NCBI RefSeq assembly: GCF_003837805.1 | Contig: NZ_RQIT01000016.1 | Span: 1 to 64,000, forward strand | Source of the DNA: Bradyrhizobium sp. RP6 | GTDB taxonomy: Bacteria; Pseudomonadota; Alphaproteobacteria; Rhizobiales; Xanthobacteraceae | Reading direction: 5' to 3' | Length of the DNA: 64,000 bases | In this document: positions 50,289 through 59,357 of the stretch, piece after piece | Layout of the letters: each line of letters begins with the position of its first letter | Position numbering within the stretch: position 1 is the stretch's first letter | Translations under genes and position numbers: made by a program | The notes under the pieces: model-generated | Told to the model about the DNA's origin: nothing | What the model saw: the letters and a program-made list of their open reading frames with translations, nothing else | Database searches by the model: none

Positions 50289-51902
50289 ATGGCGCAGGCC
50301 AAGTCCCAGTTCGGCTATCGACGCCACCCCGATCAGGATCGCTCCGGCCAGAGCCCGGCTGAGCACGCGGTCGTGGTCGTCGGTGCGGGCCCGGTCGGGC
50401 TGTCGCTCGCGATCGATCTTGCTCAGCGCGGCCAGCGTGTCGTCCTGCTGGACGATGCCGACCGCATCGGCGAGGGCTCGCGCGCGATCTGCTTCTCGAA
50501 GCGCTCGCTGGAATATTGGGACCGGCTCGGCGTCGGCGACCGCATGGTCGACAAGGGTGTGGTGTGGAGCGTCGGCCGCATCTTCCACGGCGAATCCCAG
50601 CTTTACCAGTTCAACCTGCTGCCGGAGGAGGGCCACAAGCGGCCGGCCTTCATCAATCTCCAGCAATATTACGCCGAGGCCTATCTGGTCGATCGCATCA
50701 ACGATCTGCCTGAGATAGATCTGCGCTGGCGCAACAAGGTGACGGCGCTCGAGCAGCGCAACGATTCTGTCGCGTTGACGATCGAGACGCCCGAGGGCGC
50801 CTATCGGCTGCATGCGCAGTATGTCATCGCTTGCGACGGCGCGCGCTCCTCGCTGCGGCAGATGGTCGGGGCCGAGTTTGCCGGCCAGGTGTTCGAGGAC
50901 CAGTTCCTGATCGCCGACGTCAAGATGACCGCGGAATTCCCGACCGAGCGCTGGTTCTGGTTCGATCCGCCGTTCCATGCCGGCCGTTCCGCGCTGCTGC
51001 ACCGGCAGCCCGACGACGTCTGGCGCATCGATCTCCAGCTCAATCGCTATGCCGATCCTGTTCTCGAGAAGAAGCCCGAGAACGTGCGGCCGCGGATCGC
51101 GCGCATGCTCGGTCACGACAAGTTCGCGTTCGAGTGGATCTCGCTGTACAAATTCCAGTGCCGGCGGATGGATCGCTTCATCCATGGCCGCGTCATCTTT
51201 GCCGGCGATTCCGCGCATCAGGTCTCGCCCTTCGGCGCACGCGGCGCCAATTCCGGGCTCGAAGACGCCGAAAACCTGTCCTGGAAGCTCGATCGCGTGC
51301 TGCGCGGCACTTCGCCAGCGAGCCTGCTCGAGAGCTATCACATCGAGCGCAGCGCAGCAGCCGACGAGAACATCCGCGAATCCACCCGCTCGACCGACTT
51401 CATGGCACCGAACTCGCACCAGGAGGCGCGGCTGCGCAAGGCGGTGCTGTCGCTGGCCAAGGAGACCGAGTTCGGCAAGCGTATGGTCAATGGCGGCCGG
51501 CTGTCGGTGCCATGCAGCTATGACACGCCTTTGTCCTCGCTCGACGCGGATACGTGGCACGGTGGACCGTCGCCCGGCTGTTCCATGCTCGACGCCCCCG
51601 CGACCACGCCCACCGGCGAGCAGATCTATCTGACGGATGCCTTCCGCCAGGGTGGAACGGACTTCACCTTGCTGTCGTTCAGCAATGGTGCGCCCATCGA
51701 TGCGCCCGATGGGGTCAAGGGCATCCGCATCGGCGGTGAGGGCGGGTTTGCCGATCCCTCGGGCTCCATCGCAAAGCGCTACGGCGCTGAACCGGGCGCG
51801 GCCTATCTGCTGAGGCCGGATGGTTATGTCGCGGCGCGCTTCCGCCATCCGGCGCGTGCGGCGATCGCGGCAGCGCTGGTGCGTGCCGAAGGCTTGTATT
51901 GA
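50289..51902 (+). CDS. FAD-dependent aromatic monooxygenase
   Basis: 537 residues, about 59 kDa, a group A flavoprotein hydroxylase. FAD motifs are complete: VVVVGAGPVGLSLAIDLAQRGQRVVLLDD (28-56), VIACDGARSSLRQMVG near 180, and GRVIFAGDSAHQVSPFGARGANSGLEDAENLSWKL near 300. A C-terminal thioredoxin-like tail follows. The family hydroxylates phenols (MhpA, PobA and others). The gene starts a block with DUF2783, a metallo-hydrolase, hmgA and fahA, so its product probably enters homogentisate breakdown; 3-hydroxyphenylacetate 6-hydroxylation is a reasonable guess. Confidence 0.88.
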   Translation: MAQAKSQFGYRRHPDQDRSGQSPAEHAVVVVGAGPVGLSLAIDLAQRGQRVVLLDDADRIGEGSRAICFSKRSLEYWDRLGVGDRMVDKGVVWSVGRIFHGESQLYQFNLLPEEGHKRPAFINLQQYYAEAYLVDRINDLPEIDLRWRNKVTALEQRNDSVALTIETPEGAYRLHAQYVIACDGARSSLRQMVGAEFAGQVFEDQFLIADVKMTAEFPTERWFWFDPPFHAGRSALLHRQPDDVWRIDLQLNRYADPVLEKKPENVRPRIARMLGHDKFAFEWISLYKFQCRRMDRFIHGRVIFAGDSAHQVSPFGARGANSGLEDAENLSWKLDRVLRGTSPASLLESYHIERSAAADENIRESTRSTDFMAPNSHQEARLRKAVLSLAKETEFGKRMVNGGRLSVPCSYDTPLSSLDADTWHGGPSPGCSMLDAPATTPTGEQIYLTDAFRQGGTDFTLLSFSNGAPIDAPDGVKGIRIGGEGGFADPSGSIAKRYGAEPGAAYLLRPDGYVAARFRHPARAAIAAALVRAEGLY

Positions 51903-51910
51903 GGTTTCGC

Positions 51911-52135
51911 ATGCCGCTTTCCACCAGCTCCAACTTCGCACGCCCCGACGACGCCTTCCGCGCCATTGTCGAGGCGCATCGCGGTCTCACCGAGGAGCAG
52001 AGCGCCGATCTCGATTCGGCGCTGGTGCTGATCCTCGCCAACCATATCGGCGATATCGACGTGCTGCGCGAGGCGATCGGGCTGGCGAAGCGCCGCATGG
52101 TCGACGGTCAGCAGCAACAACAGCAACAGCAATAA
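51911..52135 (+). CDS. DUF2783 small protein with polyglutamine tail
   Basis: 74 residues from the ATG at 51911, eight bases after the monooxygenase stop. The body (PDDAFRAIVEAHRGLTEEQSADLDSALVLILANHIGDIDVLREAIGLAKR) is all-helical and matches DUF2783, usually found next to flavin monooxygenases. It ends in eight glutamines coded by mixed CAG/CAA. The size recalls the small coupling protein (MhaB) of the two-part 3-hydroxyphenylacetate hydroxylase of Pseudomonas putida; that equivalence is inferred. Confidence 0.75.
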   Translation: MPLSTSSNFARPDDAFRAIVEAHRGLTEEQSADLDSALVLILANHIGDIDVLREAIGLAKRRMVDGQQQQQQQQ

Positions 52136-52153
52136 ACCTGTAAGGACGAATTG

Positions 52154-53110
52154 ATGGCGAAGAACTTCGCATCCACCGGCGATCTCTCCGAGAAGAAGAT
52201 CACCTTCTCCGAGATCGGTACCGATCTCTATGCTTTCACCGCCGAGGGCGATCCGAACACCGCCGTCATCGTCGGCGACGACGGCTGCCTCGTGTTCGAC
52301 GCGCAGGCGACGCCCGCGATGGCGAACAAGGTGATCGAGCGCGTGCGTGCCGTCACCGACAAGCCAATCAAGTATGTCGTGCTGTCGCACTATCACGCCG
52401 TGCGCGTGCTCGGGGCCTCCGCCTACAAGGCGCAAGGCATCGTCGCGTCGCAGGAGACGCATCGGCTGATCGCGGAGCGCGGCAAGCAGGACTGGGATTC
52501 CGAATACGGCCGCTTCCCGCGGCTGTTCCAGGACGCGCAGAGCATTCCCGGCCTGACCTGGCCGACGCTGACCTTTGAAGGCGAGATGACGATCTACCTC
52601 GGCAAGCGCGAGGTTCGCCTGATGCAGCTGGGCGCCGGCCATACCTCCGGCGACATCGTTGCCTGGGTGCCGGACGCGGAGGTGATGTTCTCCGGGGACC
52701 TCATCGAATATCACTCGGCCTGCTATTGCGGCGATGCGCATTTGCGCGAATGGCCGATGACGCTGAACGAGATCCGCAACTTCAATCCCAAGGCGATCGC
52801 GCCGGGCCGGGGCGATGCGCTGAAGGGCACTGCCACGGTGCGCGAGGCCATCGCGATGACGCGCGATTTCGTCACCTCACTCTATGGCGCGGCCGAGATC
52901 TCCGTTGCCCGGGGACGTACGCTGAAGGAATCGATGGCGGCCACCCGCGAGGTGATGGATCCCAAATTTTCCAGCTTCGCCATCTACGAGCACTGCCTGC
53001 CATTCAACGTGTCGCGCGCCTACGACGAAGCGTCCGGGATCGACGACCCCGTGATCTGGACCGACAAGCGCGATCAGGAAATGTGGGCCGCCCTGCAAGG
53101 AGGAGGATAG
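52154..53110 (+). CDS. Variant MBL-fold hydrolase of the homogentisate cluster
   Basis: 318 residues from the ATG at 52154. The fold is clear (ENTAVIVGDDGCLVFDA-type start, LSHYHAVRVLGASAY at 78-92, GAGHTSGDIVAWVPDAEVMFSGDLIEYH near 158-185), but the metal motif HxHxDH reads HYHAVR: the Asp and last His are Val83 and Arg84. The second metal site is therefore probably lost or changed. It ends two bases before hmgA, whose ribosome site lies in its last codons. It may open or hydrolyse an intermediate in the pathway. Confidence 0.82.
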   Translation: MAKNFASTGDLSEKKITFSEIGTDLYAFTAEGDPNTAVIVGDDGCLVFDAQATPAMANKVIERVRAVTDKPIKYVVLSHYHAVRVLGASAYKAQGIVASQETHRLIAERGKQDWDSEYGRFPRLFQDAQSIPGLTWPTLTFEGEMTIYLGKREVRLMQLGAGHTSGDIVAWVPDAEVMFSGDLIEYHSACYCGDAHLREWPMTLNEIRNFNPKAIAPGRGDALKGTATVREAIAMTRDFVTSLYGAAEISVARGRTLKESMAATREVMDPKFSSFAIYEHCLPFNVSRAYDEASGIDDPVIWTDKRDQEMWAALQGGG

Positions 53111-53112
53111 TC

Positions 53113-54459
53113 ATGAACATCAATACCTCGCCTGACCAGATCATCCGCAGCTCGGCTCAGGTGACGCCGGGCTACATGTCCGGCTTCGGCAACAGCTTTG
53201 AGACGGAAGCGCTGCCGGGCGCGCTGCCGATCGGGCGCAACTCGCCGCAGCGCTGCGCCTACGGGCTCTATGCCGAGCAGCTCTCGGGCTCGCCCTTCAC
53301 GGCGCCGCGCGGCAGCAATGAGCGCTCCTGGCTCTACCGCATCCGTCCCTCGGTGAAGCACTCCGGCCGCTTCGAGAAGGTCGATGCCGGCCTGTGGCGC
53401 TCGGCGCCGTGCCATGAATACGATCTGCCGATCGCGCAGCTGCGCTGGGATCCGACGCCGCTCCCCAAGGAGGATGTCACCTTCGTTGAGGGCGTGCAGA
53501 CCATGACCACGGCCGGGGACGTCAACACGCAGGCCGGCATGGCCGCGCATGTCTACCTCATCACCAAATCGATGGTGGACCAGCATTTCTACAATGCCGA
53601 CGGCGAGCTGATGTTCGTGCTTCAGCAGGGCAATCTTCGCCTCCTCACCGAGTTCGGCCGCATCGATGCCGAGCCCGGCGAGATCGTGGTGATCCCGCGC
53701 GGCGTCAAGTTCCGCGTCGAGATTCCGAACGGCCCGGCGCGCGGCTATCTGTGCGAAAATTACGGCGGTGCCTTCACCCTGCCGGAGCGCGGCCCGATCG
53801 GCGCCAATTGTCTCGCCAACGCCCGCGACTTCCTCACGCCGGTCGCAAGCTACGAGGACAAGGACACGCCGACCGAACTGTTGGTGAAGTGGGGCGGCTC
53901 GCTGTTCAAGACGACCTTGCCGCATTCGCCGATCGACGTCGTCGCCTGGCACGGCAATTACGCGCCGTATAAGTACGATCTGCGCACCTTCTCTCCCGTC
54001 GGCGCGATCGGCTTCGACCATCCCGATCCCTCGATCTTCACGGTGCTGACCTCGCCGTCGGAGACCGCGGGCACCGCGAATATCGACTTCGTGATCTTCC
54101 CCGAGCGCTGGATGGTCGCCGAGAACACCTTCCGTCCGCCCTGGTACCACATGAACATCATGAGCGAGTTCATGGGGCTGATCTACGGCGTCTATGACGC
54201 CAAGCCGCAAGGCTTCGTCCCCGGCGGCATGAGCCTGCACAATTGCATGCTGCCGCACGGTCCGGACCGCGACGCCTTCGAGCACGCGAGTAATGGCGAG
54301 CTGAAGCCGGTGAAGCTGACCGGCACCATGGCCTTCATGTTCGAGACCCGCTACCCGCAGCGCGTTACCGCGCACGCCGCGAACTCCTCGACGCTGCAGG
54401 ACAATTACGCGGATTGTTGGAAAGGGTTGGAGAAGCGGTTCGATCCGAGCAGGCCGTAA
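53113..54459 (+). CDS. hmgA: Homogentisate 1,2-dioxygenase
   Basis: 448 residues, the family's normal length. It cleaves the ring of homogentisate to maleylacetoacetate, using Fe(II). Signature regions: YMSGFGNSFETEALPGALPIGRNSPQ near the start, the iron-ligand block WYHMNIMSEFMGLIYG (His and Glu, near 338-350) and MSLHNCMLPHGPD (His near 375). The ATG at 53113 follows AGGAGGA. The upstream neighbours (monooxygenase, DUF2783, hydrolase) form one operon; fahA follows across a repeat. Confidence 0.96.
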   Translation: MNINTSPDQIIRSSAQVTPGYMSGFGNSFETEALPGALPIGRNSPQRCAYGLYAEQLSGSPFTAPRGSNERSWLYRIRPSVKHSGRFEKVDAGLWRSAPCHEYDLPIAQLRWDPTPLPKEDVTFVEGVQTMTTAGDVNTQAGMAAHVYLITKSMVDQHFYNADGELMFVLQQGNLRLLTEFGRIDAEPGEIVVIPRGVKFRVEIPNGPARGYLCENYGGAFTLPERGPIGANCLANARDFLTPVASYEDKDTPTELLVKWGGSLFKTTLPHSPIDVVAWHGNYAPYKYDLRTFSPVGAIGFDHPDPSIFTVLTSPSETAGTANIDFVIFPERWMVAENTFRPPWYHMNIMSEFMGLIYGVYDAKPQGFVPGGMSLHNCMLPHGPDRDAFEHASNGELKPVKLTGTMAFMFETRYPQRVTAHAANSSTLQDNYADCWKGLEKRFDPSRP

Positions 54460-54470
54460 GTCCTTGTCGC

Positions 54471-54545
54471 TCGTCATCGCCGGGCTTGACCCGGCGATCC
54501 ATCCCCTTGAGATGATGGATGCCCGGGTCAAGCCCGGGCATGACG
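54471..54545. repeat. Interspersed palindromic repeat between hmgA and fahA
   Basis: TCGTCATCGCCGGGCTTGAC at the left and GTCAAGCCCGGGCATGACG at the right are inverted around atccatccccttgagatgatggat. The strong hairpin lies within the transcript between hmgA and fahA and may change the ratio of the two. It also makes a false in-frame extension of fahA. Confidence 0.8.
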
Positions 54546-54568
54546 AATTTTTCAATCGGAGAATTCGC

Positions 54569-55840
54569 GTGCCCCACTCCAACGACCCCAGCCTCCGCTC
54601 GTTCATCGAGGTCGATCCTTCTTCCGACTTCCCGATCCAGAACCTGCCTTATGGTGTGTTCTCGACCGCTTCCAATCCGACGCCGCGCGTTGGCGTTGCG
54701 ATTGGAAGCTATGTGCTTGATCTCTGGGAGCTCGAGCAGGATTCCCGGCTCGACGTCGGCCCGCTCGGCGTGTTCTCCGGCGCCTCGCTCAATCCCTTCA
54801 TGGCGCTGGGACCGAAGGTCTGGAGCAAGACCCGCGCGCGCATCAGCGAATTGCTGCGTCACGATCATCCGGAGCTGCGCGACAACGAGGAGCTGCGCAG
54901 CCGCGTGCTGGTGCCGATGGGCTATGCCAAACTGCATCTGCCCTTCACCGTCTCCGGCTACACCGACTTCTATTCCTCGAAAGAGCACGCCACCAATGTA
55001 GGCGTGATGTTCCGCGGCAAGGACAATGCGCTGCAGCCGAACTGGCTGCATATGCCCATCGCATATAACGGCCGCGCATCGACCGTCGTGGTCTCCGGCA
55101 CGCAGGTGAAGCGGCCTCGCGGGCAACTGAAGCCACCGAATGTGGATGTGCCGAGCTTCGGGCCGTGCAAGCGGCTCGATTTCGAGCTGGAGATGGGCGT
55201 CGTCATCGGCCAGCCCTCGCCGATGGGCGGAATGCTCACAGAGCAACAGGCCGAGGAGATGATCTTCGGCTTCGTGCTGCTCAACGACTGGAGTGCGCGC
55301 GACATCCAGCAATGGGAATATGTGCCGCTCGGGCCGTTTCTCGCCAAGGCGTTTGCGACCTCGATCAGCCCCTGGGTGGTGACGCGCGAGGCGCTGGAGC
55401 CGTTCCGGCTGAAGGGGCCGGAGCAGGAGCCGGTGCCGCTCGACTATCTCAAGCAGACGAAGCCGCAGAACTACGATGTCGCGCTGGACGTCTCCTTACG
55501 TGCTGCCGGTGCCAATGCACCCGCCAGCATCAGCCGCACCAATTTCAAGTACATGTACTGGTCCTCGGTGCAGCAGCTGATGCACCACGCCTCCAGCGGC
55601 TGCGCCATGAATGTCGGGGATCTCCTGGGCAGCGGCACGATCTCTGGGCCGGAGAAGAACCAGCGCGGCAGCTTGCTCGAGATCAGTTGGAACGGCACCG
55701 AGCCGGTGGAATTGCCCGGCGGCGCCAAGCGCTCGTTCCTCGAAGACGGCGACAGTCTCGTGATGCGCGGCTGGTGCCAGGGCAATGGTTATCGTGTCGG
55801 CTTCGGCGAGGTCGAGGGGACGATCGTGGCGGCGGAATGA
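54569..55840 (+). CDS. fahA: Fumarylacetoacetase
   Basis: 423 residues from the GTG at 54569, which has GGAG 7 bases upstream; longer starts read through the repeat. It splits fumarylacetoacetate into fumarate and acetoacetate, the last step of tyrosine breakdown. Active-site region: GYTDFYSSKEHATNVGVMFRG with Asp133 (calcium) and His140 (base), then NWLHMPIAYNGRAS and DFELEMGVVIG (metal glutamates). The maleylacetoacetate isomerase that usually comes before it is not in this window. Confidence 0.96.
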   Translation: MPHSNDPSLRSFIEVDPSSDFPIQNLPYGVFSTASNPTPRVGVAIGSYVLDLWELEQDSRLDVGPLGVFSGASLNPFMALGPKVWSKTRARISELLRHDHPELRDNEELRSRVLVPMGYAKLHLPFTVSGYTDFYSSKEHATNVGVMFRGKDNALQPNWLHMPIAYNGRASTVVVSGTQVKRPRGQLKPPNVDVPSFGPCKRLDFELEMGVVIGQPSPMGGMLTEQQAEEMIFGFVLLNDWSARDIQQWEYVPLGPFLAKAFATSISPWVVTREALEPFRLKGPEQEPVPLDYLKQTKPQNYDVALDVSLRAAGANAPASISRTNFKYMYWSSVQQLMHHASSGCAMNVGDLLGSGTISGPEKNQRGSLLEISWNGTEPVELPGGAKRSFLEDGDSLVMRGWCQGNGYRVGFGEVEGTIVAAE

Positions 55841-55849
55841 CGGGCCAAA

Positions 55850-56161
55850 TCACCGTCTCTCCGGCGGCACGTCGCGCACCCGCGCACAATGCGCCGCGAT
55901 ATCCTCCATACTGTACTTCAGATGCACCCGATTGTCGGACGGCGCCTGCTTCGCTGTGCAAACGCCGGGGCGCCACTCCTGCGTCGGCCTGATCGGGCGC
56001 GGGGCAAAACCGCCGCCGCAATTCGGGCAGACGTTGAATAGCTTCGTCTCGACGCAATCCGCACAGAACGTGCATTCATAGGAGCAGATCCGCGCGTCCG
56101 TTGCGTTCGGCGGCAGGTCGCGGTCGCAATATTCGCAGTTCGGCCGAAGCTGGAGGGCCAT
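55850..56161 (-). CDS. DUF1272 cysteine-rich protein
   Basis: 103 residues from the ATG at 56161. LRPNCEYCDRDLPPNATDARICSYECTFCADCVETKLFNVCPNCGGGFAPRPIRP has the regular Cys spacing of DUF1272, a small multi-zinc-ribbon family. It overlaps nothing but is convergent with fahA, ending 10 bp from its stop. Function unknown. Confidence 0.85.
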   Translation of the reverse strand: MALQLRPNCEYCDRDLPPNATDARICSYECTFCADCVETKLFNVCPNCGGGFAPRPIRPTQEWRPGVCTAKQAPSDNRVHLKYSMEDIAAHCARVRDVPPERR

Positions 56162-56235
56162 GTCGAATCTCCGCACGTGGAGCTGCGATCATCGCAGATC
56201 GCGTAGCCAGCGCGAATGCCATAGTTCCCTCGATT

Positions 56236-56715
56236 TCAGCCGGCTCTGATTTCCTTGAGCGGCAGCCGTGAGCTTTCCTTGAGCCTGTCGAGCACGATCG
56301 AGGAGCGCACATGTGCCACGCTTTGGTGCGGCATCAAGATGTCGTTGACGAGGTTGGAGAGGCCCTTGAGGTCGCGCAGCACGGCCTTCAGCACATAGTC
56401 GGCGTCGCCCGTGAGCGAATACGCCTCCTGGATCTCGTCGATCCGGTTCACCAGCGCGCGAAAGCGCTTGGAATTGTCCGGGGAGTGGGTCGCAAGGCCC
56501 ACCTGGATGAAGGCGATCACGCCGAAGCCGAGCGCCTCGCTGGAGAGGTCGGCATGGTAGCCCGCGATCACCTTCTCCTCCTCCAGCCGCATCCGCCGGC
56601 GCGAGCATTGCGAGGCGGAGAGGCCCGCGAGCTCGGCGAGCTCCTGGTTGGTGAGGCGGCCGTTGTCCTGGAGTGCACCCAGGATCTTGAGGTCAAAGGC
56701 GTCCACAGGAATCAT
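56236..56715 (-). CDS. Lrp/AsnC-family regulator, likely of hppD
   Basis: 159 residues. The helix-turn-helix is at about 3-50 (VDAFDLKILGALQDNGRLTNQELAELAGLSASQCSRRRMRLEEEKVIAGY) and the RAM effector domain at about 65-145 (FGVIAFIQVGLATH ... AYSLTGDADYVLKAVLRDLKGLSNLVNDIL). It is divergent from hppD across 121 bp, so it probably responds to an aromatic amino acid and controls hppD. Confidence 0.9.
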   Translation of the reverse strand: MIPVDAFDLKILGALQDNGRLTNQELAELAGLSASQCSRRRMRLEEEKVIAGYHADLSSEALGFGVIAFIQVGLATHSPDNSKRFRALVNRIDEIQEAYSLTGDADYVLKAVLRDLKGLSNLVNDILMPHQSVAHVRSSIVLDRLKESSRLPLKEIRAG

Positions 56716-56836
56716 GCGTCAATCGTCGATTTCTTGCACAAGCCGTGCATAGGTTAGCGAAATCGCGTCCCGTTTGCACGCTCCTTGCGCACCCTATGAA
56801 GGATAGTTCCTCCCGGCAGCAAATTGGGAGAACAGC

Positions 56837-57955
<1,119 letters not shown>

Positions 57956-57957
57956 CC

Positions 57958-58053
57958 GTCATTCCGGGGCGCGCGTCAGCGCGAACCCGGAATCTCGATG
58001 TGATAATCTCCAGATTCCGGGTTCGCTCGCGACGCGAGCGCCCCGGAATGACG
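57958..58053. repeat. Interspersed palindromic repeat
   Basis: GTCATTCCGGGGCGCGCGTC at the left and GAGCGCCCCGGAATGACGTC at the right are inverted, with inner GAACCCGGAATCTCG/AGATTCCGGGTTCG arms. It separates convergent hppD and the CoA-transferase gene, touching both ends. Confidence 0.8.
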
Positions 58054-59160
58054 TCAGCCTTTCCACGCCTGCATCACCGCCGCGATCTCCGCCGCTTCCG
58101 GCTCGCGCACCGCCGAGGGCGTGCGCGAGAAGCGCGGCGCCGGTGCCGGCTGCTTCACCCCGTGGCGCTCGATGAAGACCTTTCGCGCGACCATGTGCGG
58201 ATGCTGCGTGGCCTCCGACATGGTCAGCACCGGCGCGAAGCAGATGTCGGTGCCTTCCATGATCTTGCACCAGTCCTCGCGCGTCTTGCTCTTGAACACG
58301 GCCTTGAGCTTCTCCTTCAGCGCGGGCCAGGCCTTGGGATCCATCTGCGCGTCGAAATCGGCGTCGGTGAGACCGGCGTGCTCGCGCAGCAGCGCATAGA
58401 ATTGCGGCTCGATCGAGCCGATCGAGACGAAATGGCCGCAGGCGCATTCGTAGACGCCGTAGAAATGCGCGCCGCCGTCGAGGAAGTTCCGGTTGCGCCC
58501 TTCGGTCCAGCGTCCCATCGCGGTCATGTCGAAGAAGAAGGACATCAGCGATGCCGCGCCGTCGCACATGGCGGCATCGACCACCTGGCCCTTGCCGGAC
58601 TTCTGCGCTTCCAGGAGCGCCGCGAGCACGCCGACGACGAGATAGAGCGCACCGCCGCCGAAATCGCCGACCAGGTTGAGCGGCGGCACCGGCGCCTCCT
58701 TCGTGCCGATCGCGGCGAGCGCGCCGGTGATGGAGATGTAGTTGATGTCATGGCCGGCGGCGTTGGCGAGCGGACCTTCCTGGCCCCAGCCGGTCATGCG
58801 GCCATAGACCAGTTTCGGGTTGCGCGCGAGCACGATTTCGGGCCCGAGCCCGAGCCGCTCCATCACGCCGGGGCGAAAACCCTCGACCAGCGCGTCCGCG
58901 CTCGCGAGCAGGTCCAGCACTTGCGCGATCGCCGCCTTGTCCTTGAGGTCGAGCTCGATCACCTTGCGGCCGCGCCCCGCCACCGACTTCATGCTCTTCT
59001 TGGCGCCGACGCGGTCGAGCGTGACGACATCGGCGCCCATGTCGGCCAGCATCATGCAGGCGAACGGGCCCGGCCCGATGCCGGCGAACTCGACGATGCG
59101 GAAGCCCGAGAGCGGGCCGGAGGTGCGGACGGAGGAGGTGGGGGCTGGTTTGTCGAGCAC
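58054..59160 (-). CDS. Family III CoA-transferase (CaiB/BaiF, racemase-like)
   Basis: 368 residues from the GTG at 59160, which has GAGG 9 bases upstream; an ATG at 59217 is the alternative. The start LSGFRIVEFAGIGPGPFACMMLADMGADVVTLDRVG is typical of alpha-methylacyl-CoA racemase/CaiB enzymes, followed by DLKDKAAIAQVLDLLASADALVEGFRPGVMERLGLGP and GRMTGWGQEGPLANAAGHDINYISITGAL, where the Asp of GHDINY is the catalytic residue. It moves CoA between acids or flips 2-methylacyl-CoA. A 20-bp palindrome lies just upstream. Confidence 0.88.
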   Translation of the reverse strand: MLDKPAPTSSVRTSGPLSGFRIVEFAGIGPGPFACMMLADMGADVVTLDRVGAKKSMKSVAGRGRKVIELDLKDKAAIAQVLDLLASADALVEGFRPGVMERLGLGPEIVLARNPKLVYGRMTGWGQEGPLANAAGHDINYISITGALAAIGTKEAPVPPLNLVGDFGGGALYLVVGVLAALLEAQKSGKGQVVDAAMCDGAASLMSFFFDMTAMGRWTEGRNRNFLDGGAHFYGVYECACGHFVSIGSIEPQFYALLREHAGLTDADFDAQMDPKAWPALKEKLKAVFKSKTREDWCKIMEGTDICFAPVLTMSEATQHPHMVARKVFIERHGVKQPAPAPRFSRTPSAVREPEAAEIAAVMQAWKG

Positions 59161-59231
59161 GTTGTTGTTTCCTCGGGTCGCGAGCGGATGCCTGTAGCCC
59201 GGCATCGTCTCCGACATTCTTCTGTGGGGCG

Positions 59232-59251
59232 AGTTAATCGGCCGATTAACT
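59232..59251. promoter_or_regulatory. 20-bp perfect palindrome, probable TetR-type operator
   Basis: AGTTAATCGGCCGATTAACT is a perfect palindrome. It lies upstream of the leftward CoA-transferase gene. AT-rich outer and GC-rich centre dyads of this length are typical of TetR-family operators that control acyl-CoA genes. No TetR gene is in the window. Confidence 0.6.
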
Positions 59252-59300
59252 TTTCTCGCCTTCACGCCAGCGAGGCAAGCGGTTTTCATGCCGCACGGCC

Positions 59301-59332
59301 AAATAAAAACGGCGCGCACCGAAGTGCGCGCC
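59301..59332 (-). terminator. Strong intrinsic terminator of the cox operon
   Basis: Read leftward, the stem GGCGCGCAC-TTCG-GTGCGCGCC (59311-59332) has a stable UUCG-type loop and is followed by GTTTTTATTT. It ends the leftward coxS-coxL-coxM transcript 26 bp after coxM. Confidence 0.9.
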
Positions 59333-59357
59333 GCGGAAAATTTGCGTGGAGACGCTA

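Noticed and set aside
52726..53112. 129-codon upstream extension of hmgA
   Set aside because: It is an alternate frame of the metallo-hydrolase; AGGAGGA and ATG at 53113 give the normal-length dioxygenase.
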